Shown: positions 33,413-42,412, counted from the first letter of the stretch. The stretch is DNA of 64,000 nt from CADEFQ01 sp050249415 (GCA_050249415.1 JBFWQO010000009.1:133653-197652); one strand, 5' to 3'. Notes: generated from the sequence alone by a model not told the origin. Numbers and translations: made by a program.

Positions 33413-34819
33413 GTGGCGAAAACCCTCATCGACAAGCTCTGGGACGAGCACCTGGTCGCCGACCTGGGTGACGACAGCAGCCTCCTCTACATCGACCGCA
33501 TCTTCCTGCACGAACGCACCGGCAGCGTCGCGCTCGAGGAGCTCGCGGCGGCAGGTCGCCGTGTGCGCAATCCCGAGCAGGTGTTCTGCACGATGGATCA
33601 CATCGTCGACACCTTTCCGGGGCGCGGCGACATCACGCGCGTGCCGGGCGGCACCGAGTTCATCACCCGGACACGCGCCGCAGCGCGTGCGGCCGGCATC
33701 ACGCTTTTCGACATCGACCACGACAATCAGGGCATCGTCCACGTGGTGTCGCCCGAGCAGGGCATCGCCCTGCCCGGCGTCAGCCTGGTCTGCCCCGACA
33801 GCCACACGTGCACGCTGGGCGGCCTCGGCGCACTCGCCTGGGGGATCGGCTCGACGGAGGCCGGGCACGCGCTCGCCACCAAGACGCTGGTGGTGCGCAA
33901 ACCGCGCAACATGCGCATCCGCTTCGATGGGCGGCTCGCGCCAGGCGTGACTGCCAAGGACATGATCCTCGCGCTGATTGGCGCCCACACTGCCGGGGGT
34001 GGCGTCGGCTACGCGATCGAATTCGCGGGTGAGGCGGTGCGCTCGTTGCCGGTGGAGGCACGCCTCACACTATGCAACATGGGCGTCGAGTTCGGCGCGT
34101 GGACAGTCATCATCCCTCCGGATGAAACGACGTTCGAGTATGTCCGCGGCCGTCCCTATGCTCCGAAGGGCGGGACATTCGAACAGGCCGTCGCCCACTG
34201 GCGCACGCTGCGCAGCGATGATGGGGCCCGCTTCGACAAGGAAATCACGCTGGACTGCGCCGGCCTCGCGCCACAGGTCACCTGGGGCACCAGCCCGCAG
34301 CACGAAACCGGCATCGACGGTGCGGTGCCGGACCCGGCCCGGCAAACCGATGCCAACCGCCGCAAATCCATGGAACGGGCATTGGAGTACATGGGCCTGC
34401 AGCCCGGTACGCGCCTGCAGGGCCTCCCGATCCAGGCTGCGTTTATCGGTTCCTGCACCAACAGCCGTCTCTCGGACCTGCGCGCAGCGGCCGCCATCCT
34501 CGAGGGCCGCAAGGTGGCGAGTGGCGTGCGCGCCATCTGCGTGCCTGGCTCGACGCAGGTCAAGCGGGCAGCCGAGAATGAAGGCATCGACCACATATTC
34601 CGGGAGGCCGGTTTCGAGTGGCGTGAATCCGGTTGCTCGATGTGCTTTTACGCCGGAGGCGAGAGCTTCGGGTTCGAGGAGCGCGTCGTGTCGAGCACCA
34701 ACCGCAACTTCGAGAACCGTCAGGGTCCACGCACCCGCACCCATCTCGCGAGCCCGGCCACCGTGGCTGCTTCGGCCATCGCCGGACATCTCGCGGATGT
34801 CCGCCCACTGGCGCGCTGA
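33413..34819 (+). CDS. LeuC-like aconitase-family hydro-lyase, large subunit
   Basis: A 468-residue [4Fe-4S] hydro-lyase subunit of the LeuC/aconitase family. The three cluster ligands are Cys348 (GSCTNSRL), Cys408 and Cys411 (GCSMC). The substrate loop after GCSMC reads FYAGGESFGFEE rather than the LAMNPD of classical isopropylmalate isomerase, so the substrate may differ. GTG start at 33413; the small subunit follows 19 bp on. With the adjacent CoA-transferase and HMG-CoA-lyase-like genes it could hydrate mesaconate or isomerise a C5-C7 alkylmalate (inference). Confidence 0.85.
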   Translation: MAKTLIDKLWDEHLVADLGDDSSLLYIDRIFLHERTGSVALEELAAAGRRVRNPEQVFCTMDHIVDTFPGRGDITRVPGGTEFITRTRAAARAAGITLFDIDHDNQGIVHVVSPEQGIALPGVSLVCPDSHTCTLGGLGALAWGIGSTEAGHALATKTLVVRKPRNMRIRFDGRLAPGVTAKDMILALIGAHTAGGGVGYAIEFAGEAVRSLPVEARLTLCNMGVEFGAWTVIIPPDETTFEYVRGRPYAPKGGTFEQAVAHWRTLRSDDGARFDKEITLDCAGLAPQVTWGTSPQHETGIDGAVPDPARQTDANRRKSMERALEYMGLQPGTRLQGLPIQAAFIGSCTNSRLSDLRAAAAILEGRKVASGVRAICVPGSTQVKRAAENEGIDHIFREAGFEWRESGCSMCFYAGGESFGFEERVVSSTNRNFENRQGPRTRTHLASPATVAASAIAGHLADVRPLAR

Positions 34820-34838
34820 GTACTGCGAGCCCGACAGC

Positions 34839-35459
34839 ATGGAGAAATTCACCCGCATCACCGCCGTCGCCGCACCCCTGCTGCGGATCAACATCGACAC
34901 CGACGCCATCATCCCGAGCCGCGAGATGAAGACCGTGGGCAAGACCGGCCTTGCGGCAGGGCTGTTCGCCAACTGGCGCTACGAGGCGCCCGGCAGCCGC
35001 GAGGAGGTTCCCGACTTCGTGCTGAACCGCGAGCCCTACCGGCACGCGCGCATCTTGCTCGCCGGCGCGAACTTCGGTTGTGGCTCGTCACGTGAACACG
35101 CGGTCTGGGCGCTGCGCGAGTGGGGCATCCGCGCGATCATCGCGCCGGGCTTTGGCGCCATCTTTGCCGGCAACTGCGTGCGCAACGGCATCCTGCCGGT
35201 GGTACTCGACAATGCCGTGGTGGAAGATCTGGCGCGACAGGTGGAGGCCGATGCCGCGAGCCGGCCGCTGACGGTGGATCTGGTCGATTGCACGGTCACG
35301 GCACCGGACGGCAGGCGCCATGCATTCGCGATCAACCCCACGGACCGCGAGATGCTGCTCGAGGGCCTCGACGGCATCGCACTCACGCTGAAGCGCGAAG
35401 CCGAAATCCTCGCCTTCCAGGTCAATGACCGCCTGCGGCGGCCCTGGATCTACCTGTAG
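34839..35459 (+). CDS. LeuD-like hydro-lyase, small subunit
   Basis: A 206-residue aconitase swivel-domain subunit. It has DTDAIIPSREMKTVGKTG and GANFGCGSSREHAVWAL, the family marks, and ends NDRLRRPWIYL. Together with the large subunit it forms the active hydro-lyase. The stop is convergent with the CoA-transferase gene (28 bp gap). Confidence 0.87.
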   Translation: MEKFTRITAVAAPLLRINIDTDAIIPSREMKTVGKTGLAAGLFANWRYEAPGSREEVPDFVLNREPYRHARILLAGANFGCGSSREHAVWALREWGIRAIIAPGFGAIFAGNCVRNGILPVVLDNAVVEDLARQVEADAASRPLTVDLVDCTVTAPDGRRHAFAINPTDREMLLEGLDGIALTLKREAEILAFQVNDRLRRPWIYL

Positions 35460-35487
35460 ATCGCGCCATGCGCCCGCAAGCGGCTTC

Positions 35488-36690
35488 TCACTCGGCTCCG
35501 ACGGCACCGGCGCCGATCATGGCGTCGATCTCCGCTGCGCTGTAGCCGACCTCCGCCAGCAATTCCCGGCTGTGCTGGCCGCGCCGCGGCAGATCGCGCC
35601 GGATGTCGAAGCGATGCCCGTCCATCTCGAGCGGCAATGCCGGCAGCCGCGTCTTCCCGCCCTTGCGCTCGCCGTCGGTGATGGTCAGCGGCAACAGTCC
35701 ACCGCCCGCCGCCAGGTGCGGATCGTCGAAGAGCTGCTCGGGACGCGCAATGGGCGCGAACGGCAGGCCGGTCTTCTCGAGTTTGGTCATCAACTCCTGC
35801 TTGTCATATTTCAGGAATGTCGCCTTGATCACCGGCAGGACGCGGTCCTTGTGGGCCACCCGGTCGTTGTTGGTATCGAGGCTGCGATCGGCGGCGAGTT
35901 CGCGCAAGTCGAAGGCTTCACAGAGCAGCTTCCACTGCTTGTCGCTCACCACACCGACAAACACCTGCTCACCGTCGGCCGTGTCGAACACCTGGTAAAT
36001 GGCCCAGGCCGACACGCGCACGGGCATGGGTGCGGCGGGCTTGCCGGTGACGGCGAACTGCGCCATGTGCTGCCCGACCAGGAATACCGTGCTCTCGTAC
36101 AGCGAGGCGACGATGTACTGGCCGCGCCCGGTCGCCTCGCGCTGGTACAGCGCGGCAATGACGCCGAGCGCACCGAACATGCCGCCCTGCACATCGATCA
36201 CCGAGGTACCGGCGCGCAGCGGCTTGCCGGGAGGTCCGGTCATGTAAGCCAGGCCGCCCATCATCTGCGCGACTTCATCGAGCGCCGTACGCTCTTCGTA
36301 CGGACCCTTGAGGAAGCCCTTCTCCGAGCAATAGATCAGGCGCGGATTGCGCGCGCCCAGCGCCGCGTAGCCGAGGCCCAGGCGATCCATGGTGCCCGGG
36401 CGGAAGTTCTCGATCACCACGTCCGCAGTGTCGGTGAGCCGCAGCACCGCATCCCTGCCCGCGGGCGATTTCAGGTCCACGCAGAAGCTGCGCTTGTTGC
36501 GGTTGTACATGGGGAAGTAGCCGGCGCCCGAGCCCGGCAGTGTACGGGTGCTGTCACCCTCGACGGGCTCGATCTTGATGACGTCGGCGCCTAGATCCGC
36601 CAGCATCAGACCGGCCGCAGGCCCCATCACCATATGGGTGAACTCGATGACGCGCACGCCGCCCAGCGGGTGCATCTGCTTGCCAGACAT
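35488..36690 (-). CDS. CaiB/BaiF family III CoA-transferase
   Basis: A 400-residue single-domain family-III CoA-transferase: LGGVRVIEFTHMVMGPAAGL, LGADVIKIEPVEGD, NRNKRSFCVDLKS and NFRPGTMDRLGLGY. Similar enzymes move CoA from succinyl-CoA to citramalate, mesaconate, itaconate or malate. It is divergent from the HMG-CoA-lyase-like gene across 106 bp and convergent with the LeuD-like gene, giving a compact C5-acid set. Confidence 0.88.
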   Translation of the reverse strand: MSGKQMHPLGGVRVIEFTHMVMGPAAGLMLADLGADVIKIEPVEGDSTRTLPGSGAGYFPMYNRNKRSFCVDLKSPAGRDAVLRLTDTADVVIENFRPGTMDRLGLGYAALGARNPRLIYCSEKGFLKGPYEERTALDEVAQMMGGLAYMTGPPGKPLRAGTSVIDVQGGMFGALGVIAALYQREATGRGQYIVASLYESTVFLVGQHMAQFAVTGKPAAPMPVRVSAWAIYQVFDTADGEQVFVGVVSDKQWKLLCEAFDLRELAADRSLDTNNDRVAHKDRVLPVIKATFLKYDKQELMTKLEKTGLPFAPIARPEQLFDDPHLAAGGGLLPLTITDGERKGGKTRLPALPLEMDGHRFDIRRDLPRRGQHSRELLAEVGYSAAEIDAMIGAGAVGAE

Positions 36691-36796
36691 GGAAATCCTC
36701 GGTTGCTGTGCTATGGTCCGCGGGCCCTGCGGCAGGCCGCGGCATCACGGATTATCGGCCGCGCCGTCACTGTGCAGGAGACGAAGATCGGACGCC

Positions 36797-37759
36797 ATGC
36801 AGGAAAGCCGCAAAATCGATGTATTGGTCAGCGAGGTCGGGCCTCGCGACGGCCTGCAGAGCATCAAGTCCATCATGCCGACGGCCGCCAAAAAGGCATG
36901 GATTGCCGCCGAGGCCGCGGCTGGTGTGCGCGAGATCGAGGTCGGCTCCTTCGTGCCCGCGACACTGCTGCCGCAGATGGCCGATACAGCCGAAGTCGTT
37001 TCCTACGCGAGGACCATTCCCGGTCTCACGGTGCTCGCCCTCGTGCCGAACTTCAGGGGTGCCCAGGATGCCGTCCGGGCCGGCGCCCACAAGATAGCCC
37101 TGCCCCTTTCCGCCAGCGAAACCCATAGCAAGGCCAACCTGCGCAAGACTCACGACGAAGTTTTCGCGGAGGTGCGCCGCATCGCCGGGCATATCCGCGG
37201 CCTTCCCGCGGCAGAGCGCCCCGGCTTCGAGGGCAACGTGTCGACGGCCTTCGGCTGCACGCTGGAAGGAGCCGTGCCGGAAGGCAAGGTCGTGGAACTG
37301 GCACGGCGCCTCATCGAGGCCGGCGTCCAGGAAGTCGGGCTCTCGGACACGACCGGCTACGCCAATCCGGCCCAGTTGCGCCGCCTCATCAGACTCGTCC
37401 GGGCGGAGATCGGCCACGACCGCCTGTCGGGCATCCATCTGCACAACACGCGCGGTTTGGGACTCGCGAACGCGCTCGCCGCGCTCGACGAAGGCATCAC
37501 CACGCTGGACAGTTCGCTCGGCGGCCTCGGTGGCTGCCCCTATGCGCCAGGCGCCAGCGGCAACATCGTCACGGAAGACCTGGTGTTCATGCTCGACGCG
37601 ATGGGCCTGCGCACCGGCATCGATCTCGACAAACTGCTCGCGGTGCGCCGGATCCTCCTCGAGGCCCTGCCGGGCGAAGAGATGTATGGATTTACGCCGG
37701 ATGCCGGCCTGCCGAAAGGCTATGCCGCCGGTGGCTGGGGCGTGCCTGCCGGCGCCTGA
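36797..37759 (+). CDS. HMG-CoA lyase-family (DRE-TIM) lyase
   Basis: A 320-residue DRE-TIM metallolyase of the HMG-CoA lyase group. The active-site VGPRDGLQS, the metal-binding GIHLHNTRG and the lyase signature SSLGGLGGCPYAPGASGN (Cys ~249) are all present. Known members cleave HMG-CoA or citramalyl-CoA. Next to a CaiB-type transferase and LeuCD-like hydro-lyase, citramalyl-CoA (to acetyl-CoA and pyruvate) is a sensible alternative to HMG-CoA. It is the last chromosomal gene before the mobile element. Confidence 0.88.
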   Translation: MQESRKIDVLVSEVGPRDGLQSIKSIMPTAAKKAWIAAEAAAGVREIEVGSFVPATLLPQMADTAEVVSYARTIPGLTVLALVPNFRGAQDAVRAGAHKIALPLSASETHSKANLRKTHDEVFAEVRRIAGHIRGLPAAERPGFEGNVSTAFGCTLEGAVPEGKVVELARRLIEAGVQEVGLSDTTGYANPAQLRRLIRLVRAEIGHDRLSGIHLHNTRGLGLANALAALDEGITTLDSSLGGLGGCPYAPGASGNIVTEDLVFMLDAMGLRTGIDLDKLLAVRRILLEALPGEEMYGFTPDAGLPKGYAAGGWGVPAGA

Positions 37760-38128
37760 GAACTCGTTCCCGGGACATGCGGCAGGCGTGCAGGTGCGCG
37801 GACAGCGCGCTCTCGGCCCGACCGGGCGCCAACGTCGATTCCTGCCGCATCGCGCGAGTCTCTCCTCAATCACGCCCGTCCTCTGCAGAAGAAAGTATGT
37901 CCATGGAAACCTGTTATCTCAGGTACACCTCGAGAAAATCAGAGTCGCTCGATCTCTGCCGGCAGTTGGTGTGGAAGACACTGGATCAGTGAATTCCCGA
38001 CAGAGAGGCGGTTCTCCAGCCGCAAAATTCAATCCCGCGTCACTGCGATCCGGGTCCGGAATCGACAGGCCCTCCCCTGGAAGGTGGACACAAAAGCGGA
38101 CACAGACGGTGAGCGAGTCGCTCGTAAG
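37760..38128. other. non-coding stretch before the mobile element
   Basis: About 370 bp between the lyase gene and attL. No open frame with family features and no clear terminator or promoter is seen. It is the left chromosomal flank of the element. Confidence 0.6.
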
Positions 38129-38177
38129 TATTGGTCGGAGCGCCGAGATTTGAACTCGGGACCCCTTGCACCCCATG
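38129..38177. repeat. attL: 49-bp copy of the tRNA-Pro 3' part
   Basis: Identical at all 49 positions to 52203-52251. It carries the CCA-encoding end, acceptor 3' strand, T arm, variable region and part of the anticodon arm of tRNA-Pro (minus orientation), then diverges at 38178. Confidence 0.93.
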
Positions 38178-38298
38178 GAATAAATGGGCGCAATCGAATG
38201 AAATCCGATGGACGGCAATGATAGGCGCAATGCCTATTTTTTCCGGTGTTTCTTACACTCATATCGTCGCTTGCGATTGCGAGGAGTTTCGGCAAAAC

Positions 38299-38317
38299 TG
38301 ACCCCAACATGACCCCA
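38299..38317. repeat. candidate integrase arm sites, left end
   Basis: Two direct copies of TGACCCCA (38299-38306 and 38310-38317). The same pair occurs at the other end, 52159-52178. Such paired repeats near both ends are typical of integrase arm-type binding sites. The second overlaps the integrase start codon. Confidence 0.5.
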
Positions 38318-39574
38318 GAACCGCCCCGATCGGCCGTCTCACCCCGCAGACAAGTCCCGCGGCGACGGCTCACCGCATCGGGTTTGGGGTCACTTCCGCC
38401 GGGAGAGTACGCCGATCCAGCTGTTCCTGGCCTGCAATTGCGCGTCCGCCGGGGTCAGCGGTCGGATACGCGCGTATGGGTCTTTCGGTACGCATGGGGC
38501 AACGAGAAGCCCCGCGTGCGTATCGGACACCTCGCGACGCACCCCCTCGCCAAAGCCCGCGAGACCGCGCTCGCGCTGCGGGCGCGAATTGACGAAGGCA
38601 TCGACCCGCGCGCCGCCACCCCCCGCCGACCGACACCGGGCCGCATTACTGCGCCGAGTGCCGCCGCGGACCCGCAGGGCCGCCACACTGTCGCGGCACT
38701 CGCCGAGACGTTCCTCGAACGCCATATCCGCCCAAACCGCAAGCGACCCGAATACATTGAAGCGATCCTGCAGCGCGACGTGCTGCCCATCTGGCGAGGC
38801 CGCGACGCGCGCACCATCGAGCCGCAGGAGGTCATCGCGCTGCTCGACGGCATTGTCGATCGGGGATCACCAGTCATGGCGAACCGCACCGCGGCTGTCC
38901 TCGGGCAGATGTTTCGCTTCGGCATTCATCGCGGGCTGATCAAAGCCTCGCCGGTGCAACTACTCTACCGCCCCGGCGGAAAGGAGGCGCCGCGCGCGCG
39001 CGTGCTCACAGACGACGAGCTGCGCATCCTGCTCGTCAATCCGATCGGTGCGACTCGCTTTGAACGACTCGCACACGTCGTGACCGCGTTGCTATACACC
39101 GGACAGCGGCGCGGGGAACTCGCCGCTGCGAAGTGGACGGAGATCGACTTCGACGCGGCGACATGGACCATTCCGTCGGAGAATTCAAAGACCAGCCGCG
39201 GACACGTTGTGCCGCTCACGCCCCCTGTCGTTGCGACTCTGCGCGCGCTGAAACAGCACGGGGGCCGCTCGCGCTACGTCCTGCCGAATGAGTCCGGCGA
39301 CGCGCCCGTGAACGCGAAGCTGCTCACGCGCTCGCTGGCGCGCTGCCAGAGGCGCATGCAGAAGCTCGGCATCGCACCGTTCACGCTGCACGACCTGCGC
39401 CGGACCTGTCGCACGGGCCTCGCGCGTCTCAAAGTGCCACCACATGTGGCCGAACGTGTCGTCAATCACGCGCAGGAGAAGCTGACGGCCACTTACGACC
39501 TGTACGCTTACGCCGACGAGAAGCGCGAGGCACTCGAAAAGTGGGCCGCCCATTTGGGGTCTCTCAAGGCATGA
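38309..39574 (+). CDS. P4-type tyrosine integrase
   Basis: A 421-residue site-specific recombinase. It has an N-terminal arm-binding domain (~25-100, PGEYADPAVPGLQLRVRRG), a core-binding SAM-like domain (~125-215) and a catalytic domain with Arg267 (TGQRRGEL), Lys294, His361-x2-Arg364 (HDLRR), His387 (VVNHAQ) and Tyr396. All key residues are present, so it is probably active. It lies 131 bp from attL and reads inward. ATG 38309 is inside a TGACCCCA repeat; an in-frame ATG at 38246 is the alternative. Confidence 0.93.
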   Translation: MTPEPPRSAVSPRRQVPRRRLTASGLGSLPPGEYADPAVPGLQLRVRRGQRSDTRVWVFRYAWGNEKPRVRIGHLATHPLAKARETALALRARIDEGIDPRAATPRRPTPGRITAPSAAADPQGRHTVAALAETFLERHIRPNRKRPEYIEAILQRDVLPIWRGRDARTIEPQEVIALLDGIVDRGSPVMANRTAAVLGQMFRFGIHRGLIKASPVQLLYRPGGKEAPRARVLTDDELRILLVNPIGATRFERLAHVVTALLYTGQRRGELAAAKWTEIDFDAATWTIPSENSKTSRGHVVPLTPPVVATLRALKQHGGRSRYVLPNESGDAPVNAKLLTRSLARCQRRMQKLGIAPFTLHDLRRTCRTGLARLKVPPHVAERVVNHAQEKLTATYDLYAYADEKREALEKWAAHLGSLKA

Positions 39575-39996
39575 AGCGAAAGCGAACGAGCTGCGCGACG
39601 GGGATTCGCGGTTTGGTTTGGATCCTGGTCTTCACGGCCCCGGAACGTCGTCCGTAGCATGAGTGGGCGCCGTTTCAGCGCGCCCTCATCTTCGACCGCA
39701 CCGCTGCCCGCCCCTTCGCCACCGCCACACCAAGACCGGCGCACTGACCGATCGTTTAATCGCGAGGAAGACGCCCATCGCCCCCCCGCCAAACCCAAAC
39801 TGTGATGTGCTCGACAGACTGGCACGCCCCCGTGTGAACCGCCAACCGGCCCCGAATCCACCACAGCCGTACCGTCCGCACGATGTCTGATCATTCGCCC
39901 GCGAGACCCCTCCCAGTCTGCAGTCCCGGATTCTGGAAGCTTGGATAAGGCCGCGGCTAGCTAGCGCACCTCGGGAATAGTGTGGCATTGATCAAA
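39575..39996. other. non-coding stretch after the integrase
   Basis: About 420 bp without a credible gene; short frames lack family features. The part near 39940-39996 is A+T-richer and leads to the palindrome upstream of the next operon. Confidence 0.5.
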
Positions 39997-40014
39997 TGAT
40001 GGCATATGCCATCA
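39997..40014. promoter_or_regulatory. 18-bp perfect palindrome, likely operator
   Basis: TGATGGCATATGCCATCA is perfectly self-complementary and lies 56 bp before the start of a ribbon-helix-helix-like gene. That fits an autoregulatory operator of the following operon. Confidence 0.55.
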
Positions 40015-40070
40015 ACCATTGACTGCCACCCACTTTACACCGAAGAGGCGCGGCAGTAGCGTCTTGCTCC

Positions 40071-40787
40071 ATGAAGACGCAGAAGACAACCGTCCGGCTC
40101 TTGAGTGTTCTCAAATCGAGACTCGACGTTGCGCTGGAGCGTGCCTGTCTGAAGCGCGATGCATATCTCAACCGCCTGTTGGAGAGAGAGCTGGCCGAGC
40201 TCAATCGAGAGGTTCGTACTCCGAACTCGCCCGCCGCACTCGCCTACATTTCGCTTTCCCTGAAACACCTTGGTGCCCGAGATCTCGTCACTCTGACGCT
40301 GCGCTCGGACCTTCTTGCGAAGCTCGACGGTCTTTGCACACGGAAGCGCATTTGTCGGGACGCCTTTTTCAATCGAATCGCGTTCTTGCTCACGGCCCCC
40401 GCTTGGCTGATTGACGCGACCTTCTTTCCCGAACTTGAGAAATGGAGAGCCGAGGTCTGGACTGAATGCCGCAACGACGGCCCGATCTATGCGAATGTGT
40501 TCTCGCCTCTCGATCCCATCATTGATCCGTTCTGGACTATACGCGCTGGCTTGGCACTATCTGCCGAGGAATGCAAGCAACGTGGCAATCTGCCACCAGA
40601 CGGTTTCTACACGACCTGCCTCTTCGGACGAAGGAGGAAGAAGTTCATCCCTCTTTGGGGACTGAGTTGCCACATGGACGATGCGCTTGTCCCTCGCACA
40701 GATGCCTCGAAAGCATCGGAACTGGATATCGCACAACTCATCTCGGAGATAGACAGACACCCACAGCAACGGAGGAGATGCACATGA
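40071..40787 (+). CDS. protein with two ribbon-helix-helix-like segments, unknown role
   Basis: A 238-residue protein. Two N-terminal segments look alike: VRLLSVLKSRLDVALERACL then KRDAYLNRLLERELAEL, and VTLTLRSDLLAKLDGLCTRK then RDAFFNRIAFLL. Each is a strand plus two helices as in Arc/MetJ-type DNA-binding proteins, so the protein may bind DNA as a fused dimer. The C-terminal ~130 residues match nothing I know. An 18-bp palindrome lies just upstream, and the stop overlaps the next start by 4 bp. Less G+C-rich than the chromosomal flanks. Confidence 0.7.
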   Translation: MKTQKTTVRLLSVLKSRLDVALERACLKRDAYLNRLLERELAELNREVRTPNSPAALAYISLSLKHLGARDLVTLTLRSDLLAKLDGLCTRKRICRDAFFNRIAFLLTAPAWLIDATFFPELEKWRAEVWTECRNDGPIYANVFSPLDPIIDPFWTIRAGLALSAEECKQRGNLPPDGFYTTCLFGRRRKKFIPLWGLSCHMDDALVPRTDASKASELDIAQLISEIDRHPQQRRRCT

Positions 40788-41059
40788 AAGAAAGCCAGCA
40801 CGCCCGTCGCCGCGCTCGTGAACGGGGCATCCCACCGCTCATCCTCCAGTGGTTGTCCGACTACGGTCGGGAACACTACGACGGGCACGGCGGCCGCGTG
40901 GTCTGGTTCGACAAGGCTTCGCGCCGCCGTATTGAGCGCGAGGCGGGTCGGGAAGCAGTGCGCCGCATGTACGAGTTCTTGGATGCGTATGCAGTGCTCG
41001 CGTCATCCAACGATCAGATCATTACCGTGGGCCATCGCTACAAGCGCGTACGCGTCTAG
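40784..41059 (+). CDS. small basic protein of unknown function
   Basis: A 91-residue basic protein starting MKESQHARRRARERG with the core ILQWLSDYGREHYDGHGG and ending IITVGHRYKRVRV. The ending and length are like small DUF4258-type toxins or nuclease-like proteins, but I cannot assign it. A GGAGG site precedes ATG 40784, which overlaps the preceding stop (ATGA). Confidence 0.65.
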   Translation: MKESQHARRRARERGIPPLILQWLSDYGREHYDGHGGRVVWFDKASRRRIEREAGREAVRRMYEFLDAYAVLASSNDQIITVGHRYKRVRV

Positions 41060-41067
41060 GAAAAAGC

Positions 41068-41655
41068 ATGTCGACCATCGACCACGTCACTGCCCTATCG
41101 CTCATTCGAGCCCATGTATATGACCTGGGCGTTGCCGTGCAGAACCTGCAACTCTCTCTCGACGCGTTCTCGTCACTTATCTCGGTATCCGCCCCAAGCA
41201 AGAGCCCCAACGCGGTGCCAGAGGTTGCGGAAGTTGCAGTATCCACCGAGACTGCAGAGATTCGTCCTCGTGGGTTTCGTCTTGGGTCGCATTTTCACCG
41301 CTGCAGCACCAAGAAGGACATCTACATCGGAATCTGGCGGGCACTCTGGGCGGCACACCCGTCGAGGCGCGACCCCATGATGCACGCCAGTCGCCTGGCA
41401 GCGCGCAATCGTCGATACGTTGCAACGAGCCGCAGCCAACTGTTTTCAGGCCGCCAGGTTGCATGGTGCAACACTCATTCATCCCCGATCGGGGACGGTT
41501 GGTACGTGGACACGAATCTGAGCGGTCGCCAAATGCGCGTTCTTCTCAGCCGGATCATTTCCGCCGCCGGACTTCCTCCAGGTGCGCGTCCGGAGATCAC
41601 TTGGTGCGAATCCGGATCTCGCGGCGCGAGCTCGCCCAGTAGGCGTGTGAGATGA
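41068..41655 (+). CDS. protein of unknown function
   Basis: A 195-residue protein that begins 8 bp after the previous gene and overlaps the next by 4 bp, so it is translated in the same operon. It has a coiled-coil-like helix at the N-terminus (VYDLGVAVQNLQLSLDAF) and a Cys/His-bearing middle (HFHRCSTKKDIYIGIWRALW). Not recognised. Confidence 0.6.
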   Translation: MSTIDHVTALSLIRAHVYDLGVAVQNLQLSLDAFSSLISVSAPSKSPNAVPEVAEVAVSTETAEIRPRGFRLGSHFHRCSTKKDIYIGIWRALWAAHPSRRDPMMHASRLAARNRRYVATSRSQLFSGRQVAWCNTHSSPIGDGWYVDTNLSGRQMRVLLSRIISAAGLPPGARPEITWCESGSRGASSPSRRVR

Positions 41656-41918
41656 ACGGCACCTCACGAGACCCGGAGGTCGAGTCGAGGCGATCCTTCT
41701 TGTATCGACATCCGACGGGCAGGGTCGATGTCATATTGCTGACACCGTGCGACGAGTGCAGAAGGCTGATGATTTACGGCAGTTTTAAACTCACGCCAGA
41801 GGTGCAAGAGCGTCTTGCGACGCAAATTCCCTACTGGGTCGGCGACCCGCCACCGTTCAGGGCCGTACCAGCGTGTATAACGCCAGTGATTTGTGACATC
41901 TGTCTCAAAGCCAGCTAG
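41652..41918 (+). CDS. small protein with two CxxC pairs
   Basis: An 88-residue protein with C33-x2-C36 (TPCDECRRL) and C81-x2-C84 (ICDICLKAS), probably binding one zinc. It ends the four-gene operon that starts at 40071; ATG overlaps the preceding stop (ATGA). Function unknown. Confidence 0.6.
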   Translation: MNGTSRDPEVESRRSFLYRHPTGRVDVILLTPCDECRRLMIYGSFKLTPEVQERLATQIPYWVGDPPPFRAVPACITPVICDICLKAS

Positions 41919-42154
41919 TTCAGAAGGCGCTGGCTTCGCAACTCGCTGGTTTGGAGCTGTGCGCGCTTCGTTTAGATTCTGCGCAACCCTCCGCTTTCCG
42001 CAAGAGACCTGGCGAGAAGTGCACTACGTCACTTCCGATGCAAGTTGAGGCTCGCTAACCTGAGCTACAGTCCGGCTTCGAGAGCATTGTAGCCCTCCCC
42101 CGAGAGATGTGTCCGGCGCGCATGCAGCGGGGGAAGCACTGCACCGACACGCCA

Positions 42155-42412
42155 TCAGCGCGGCGGAGGGGAGAGCCCGAACAACGCCCGATCATCCGCC
42201 CGCGTCAACGACCGCCCCATCCACCCGCGAAACGTCTTCTCATCAAGCACACCTCGCTCGACCAGGCTGAGCACCACGGCGCCGACCAGAATCTTCCGCC
42301 GAGTCTCCTGCTGCCGAGTGCGCTTCGAGGCCAGGAAACGTTCTCGCGCCAAAGCCCTCGCAGCCCGCGCCGATCGCTGCGCCTCCGTCAGCCGTTCACC
42401 ACCACTGCCCAT
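42155..42412 (-). CDS. small mobilization protein (MobC/TraD-like)
   Basis: An 85-residue basic helical protein: GERLTEAQRSARAARALA, then RRKILVGAVVLSLVERGVLD and TRADDRALFGL. This resembles the short accessory protein (TraD/MobC type) next to MOBQ relaxases. It is divergent from the relaxase, and the ~480 bp between them holds the oriT. It likely helps relaxosome assembly (inference). Confidence 0.7.
   Translation of the reverse strand: MGSGGERLTEAQRSARAARALARERFLASKRTRQQETRRKILVGAVVLSLVERGVLDEKTFRGWMGRSLTRADDRALFGLSPPPR

Noticed and set aside
33022..33471. intact CcdB-type toxin gene
   Set aside because: No standard start codon, stop codon changed and the frame runs into the next gene; treated as a pseudogene.
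38129..38177. second tRNA-Pro gene
   Set aside because: Only the 3' part is present; the 5' half, D arm and acceptor partner strand are absent, so it is an attachment-site copy.
39663..39890. 75-codon frame after the integrase
   Set aside because: Pro/Arg-rich, no ribosome site, no family features.
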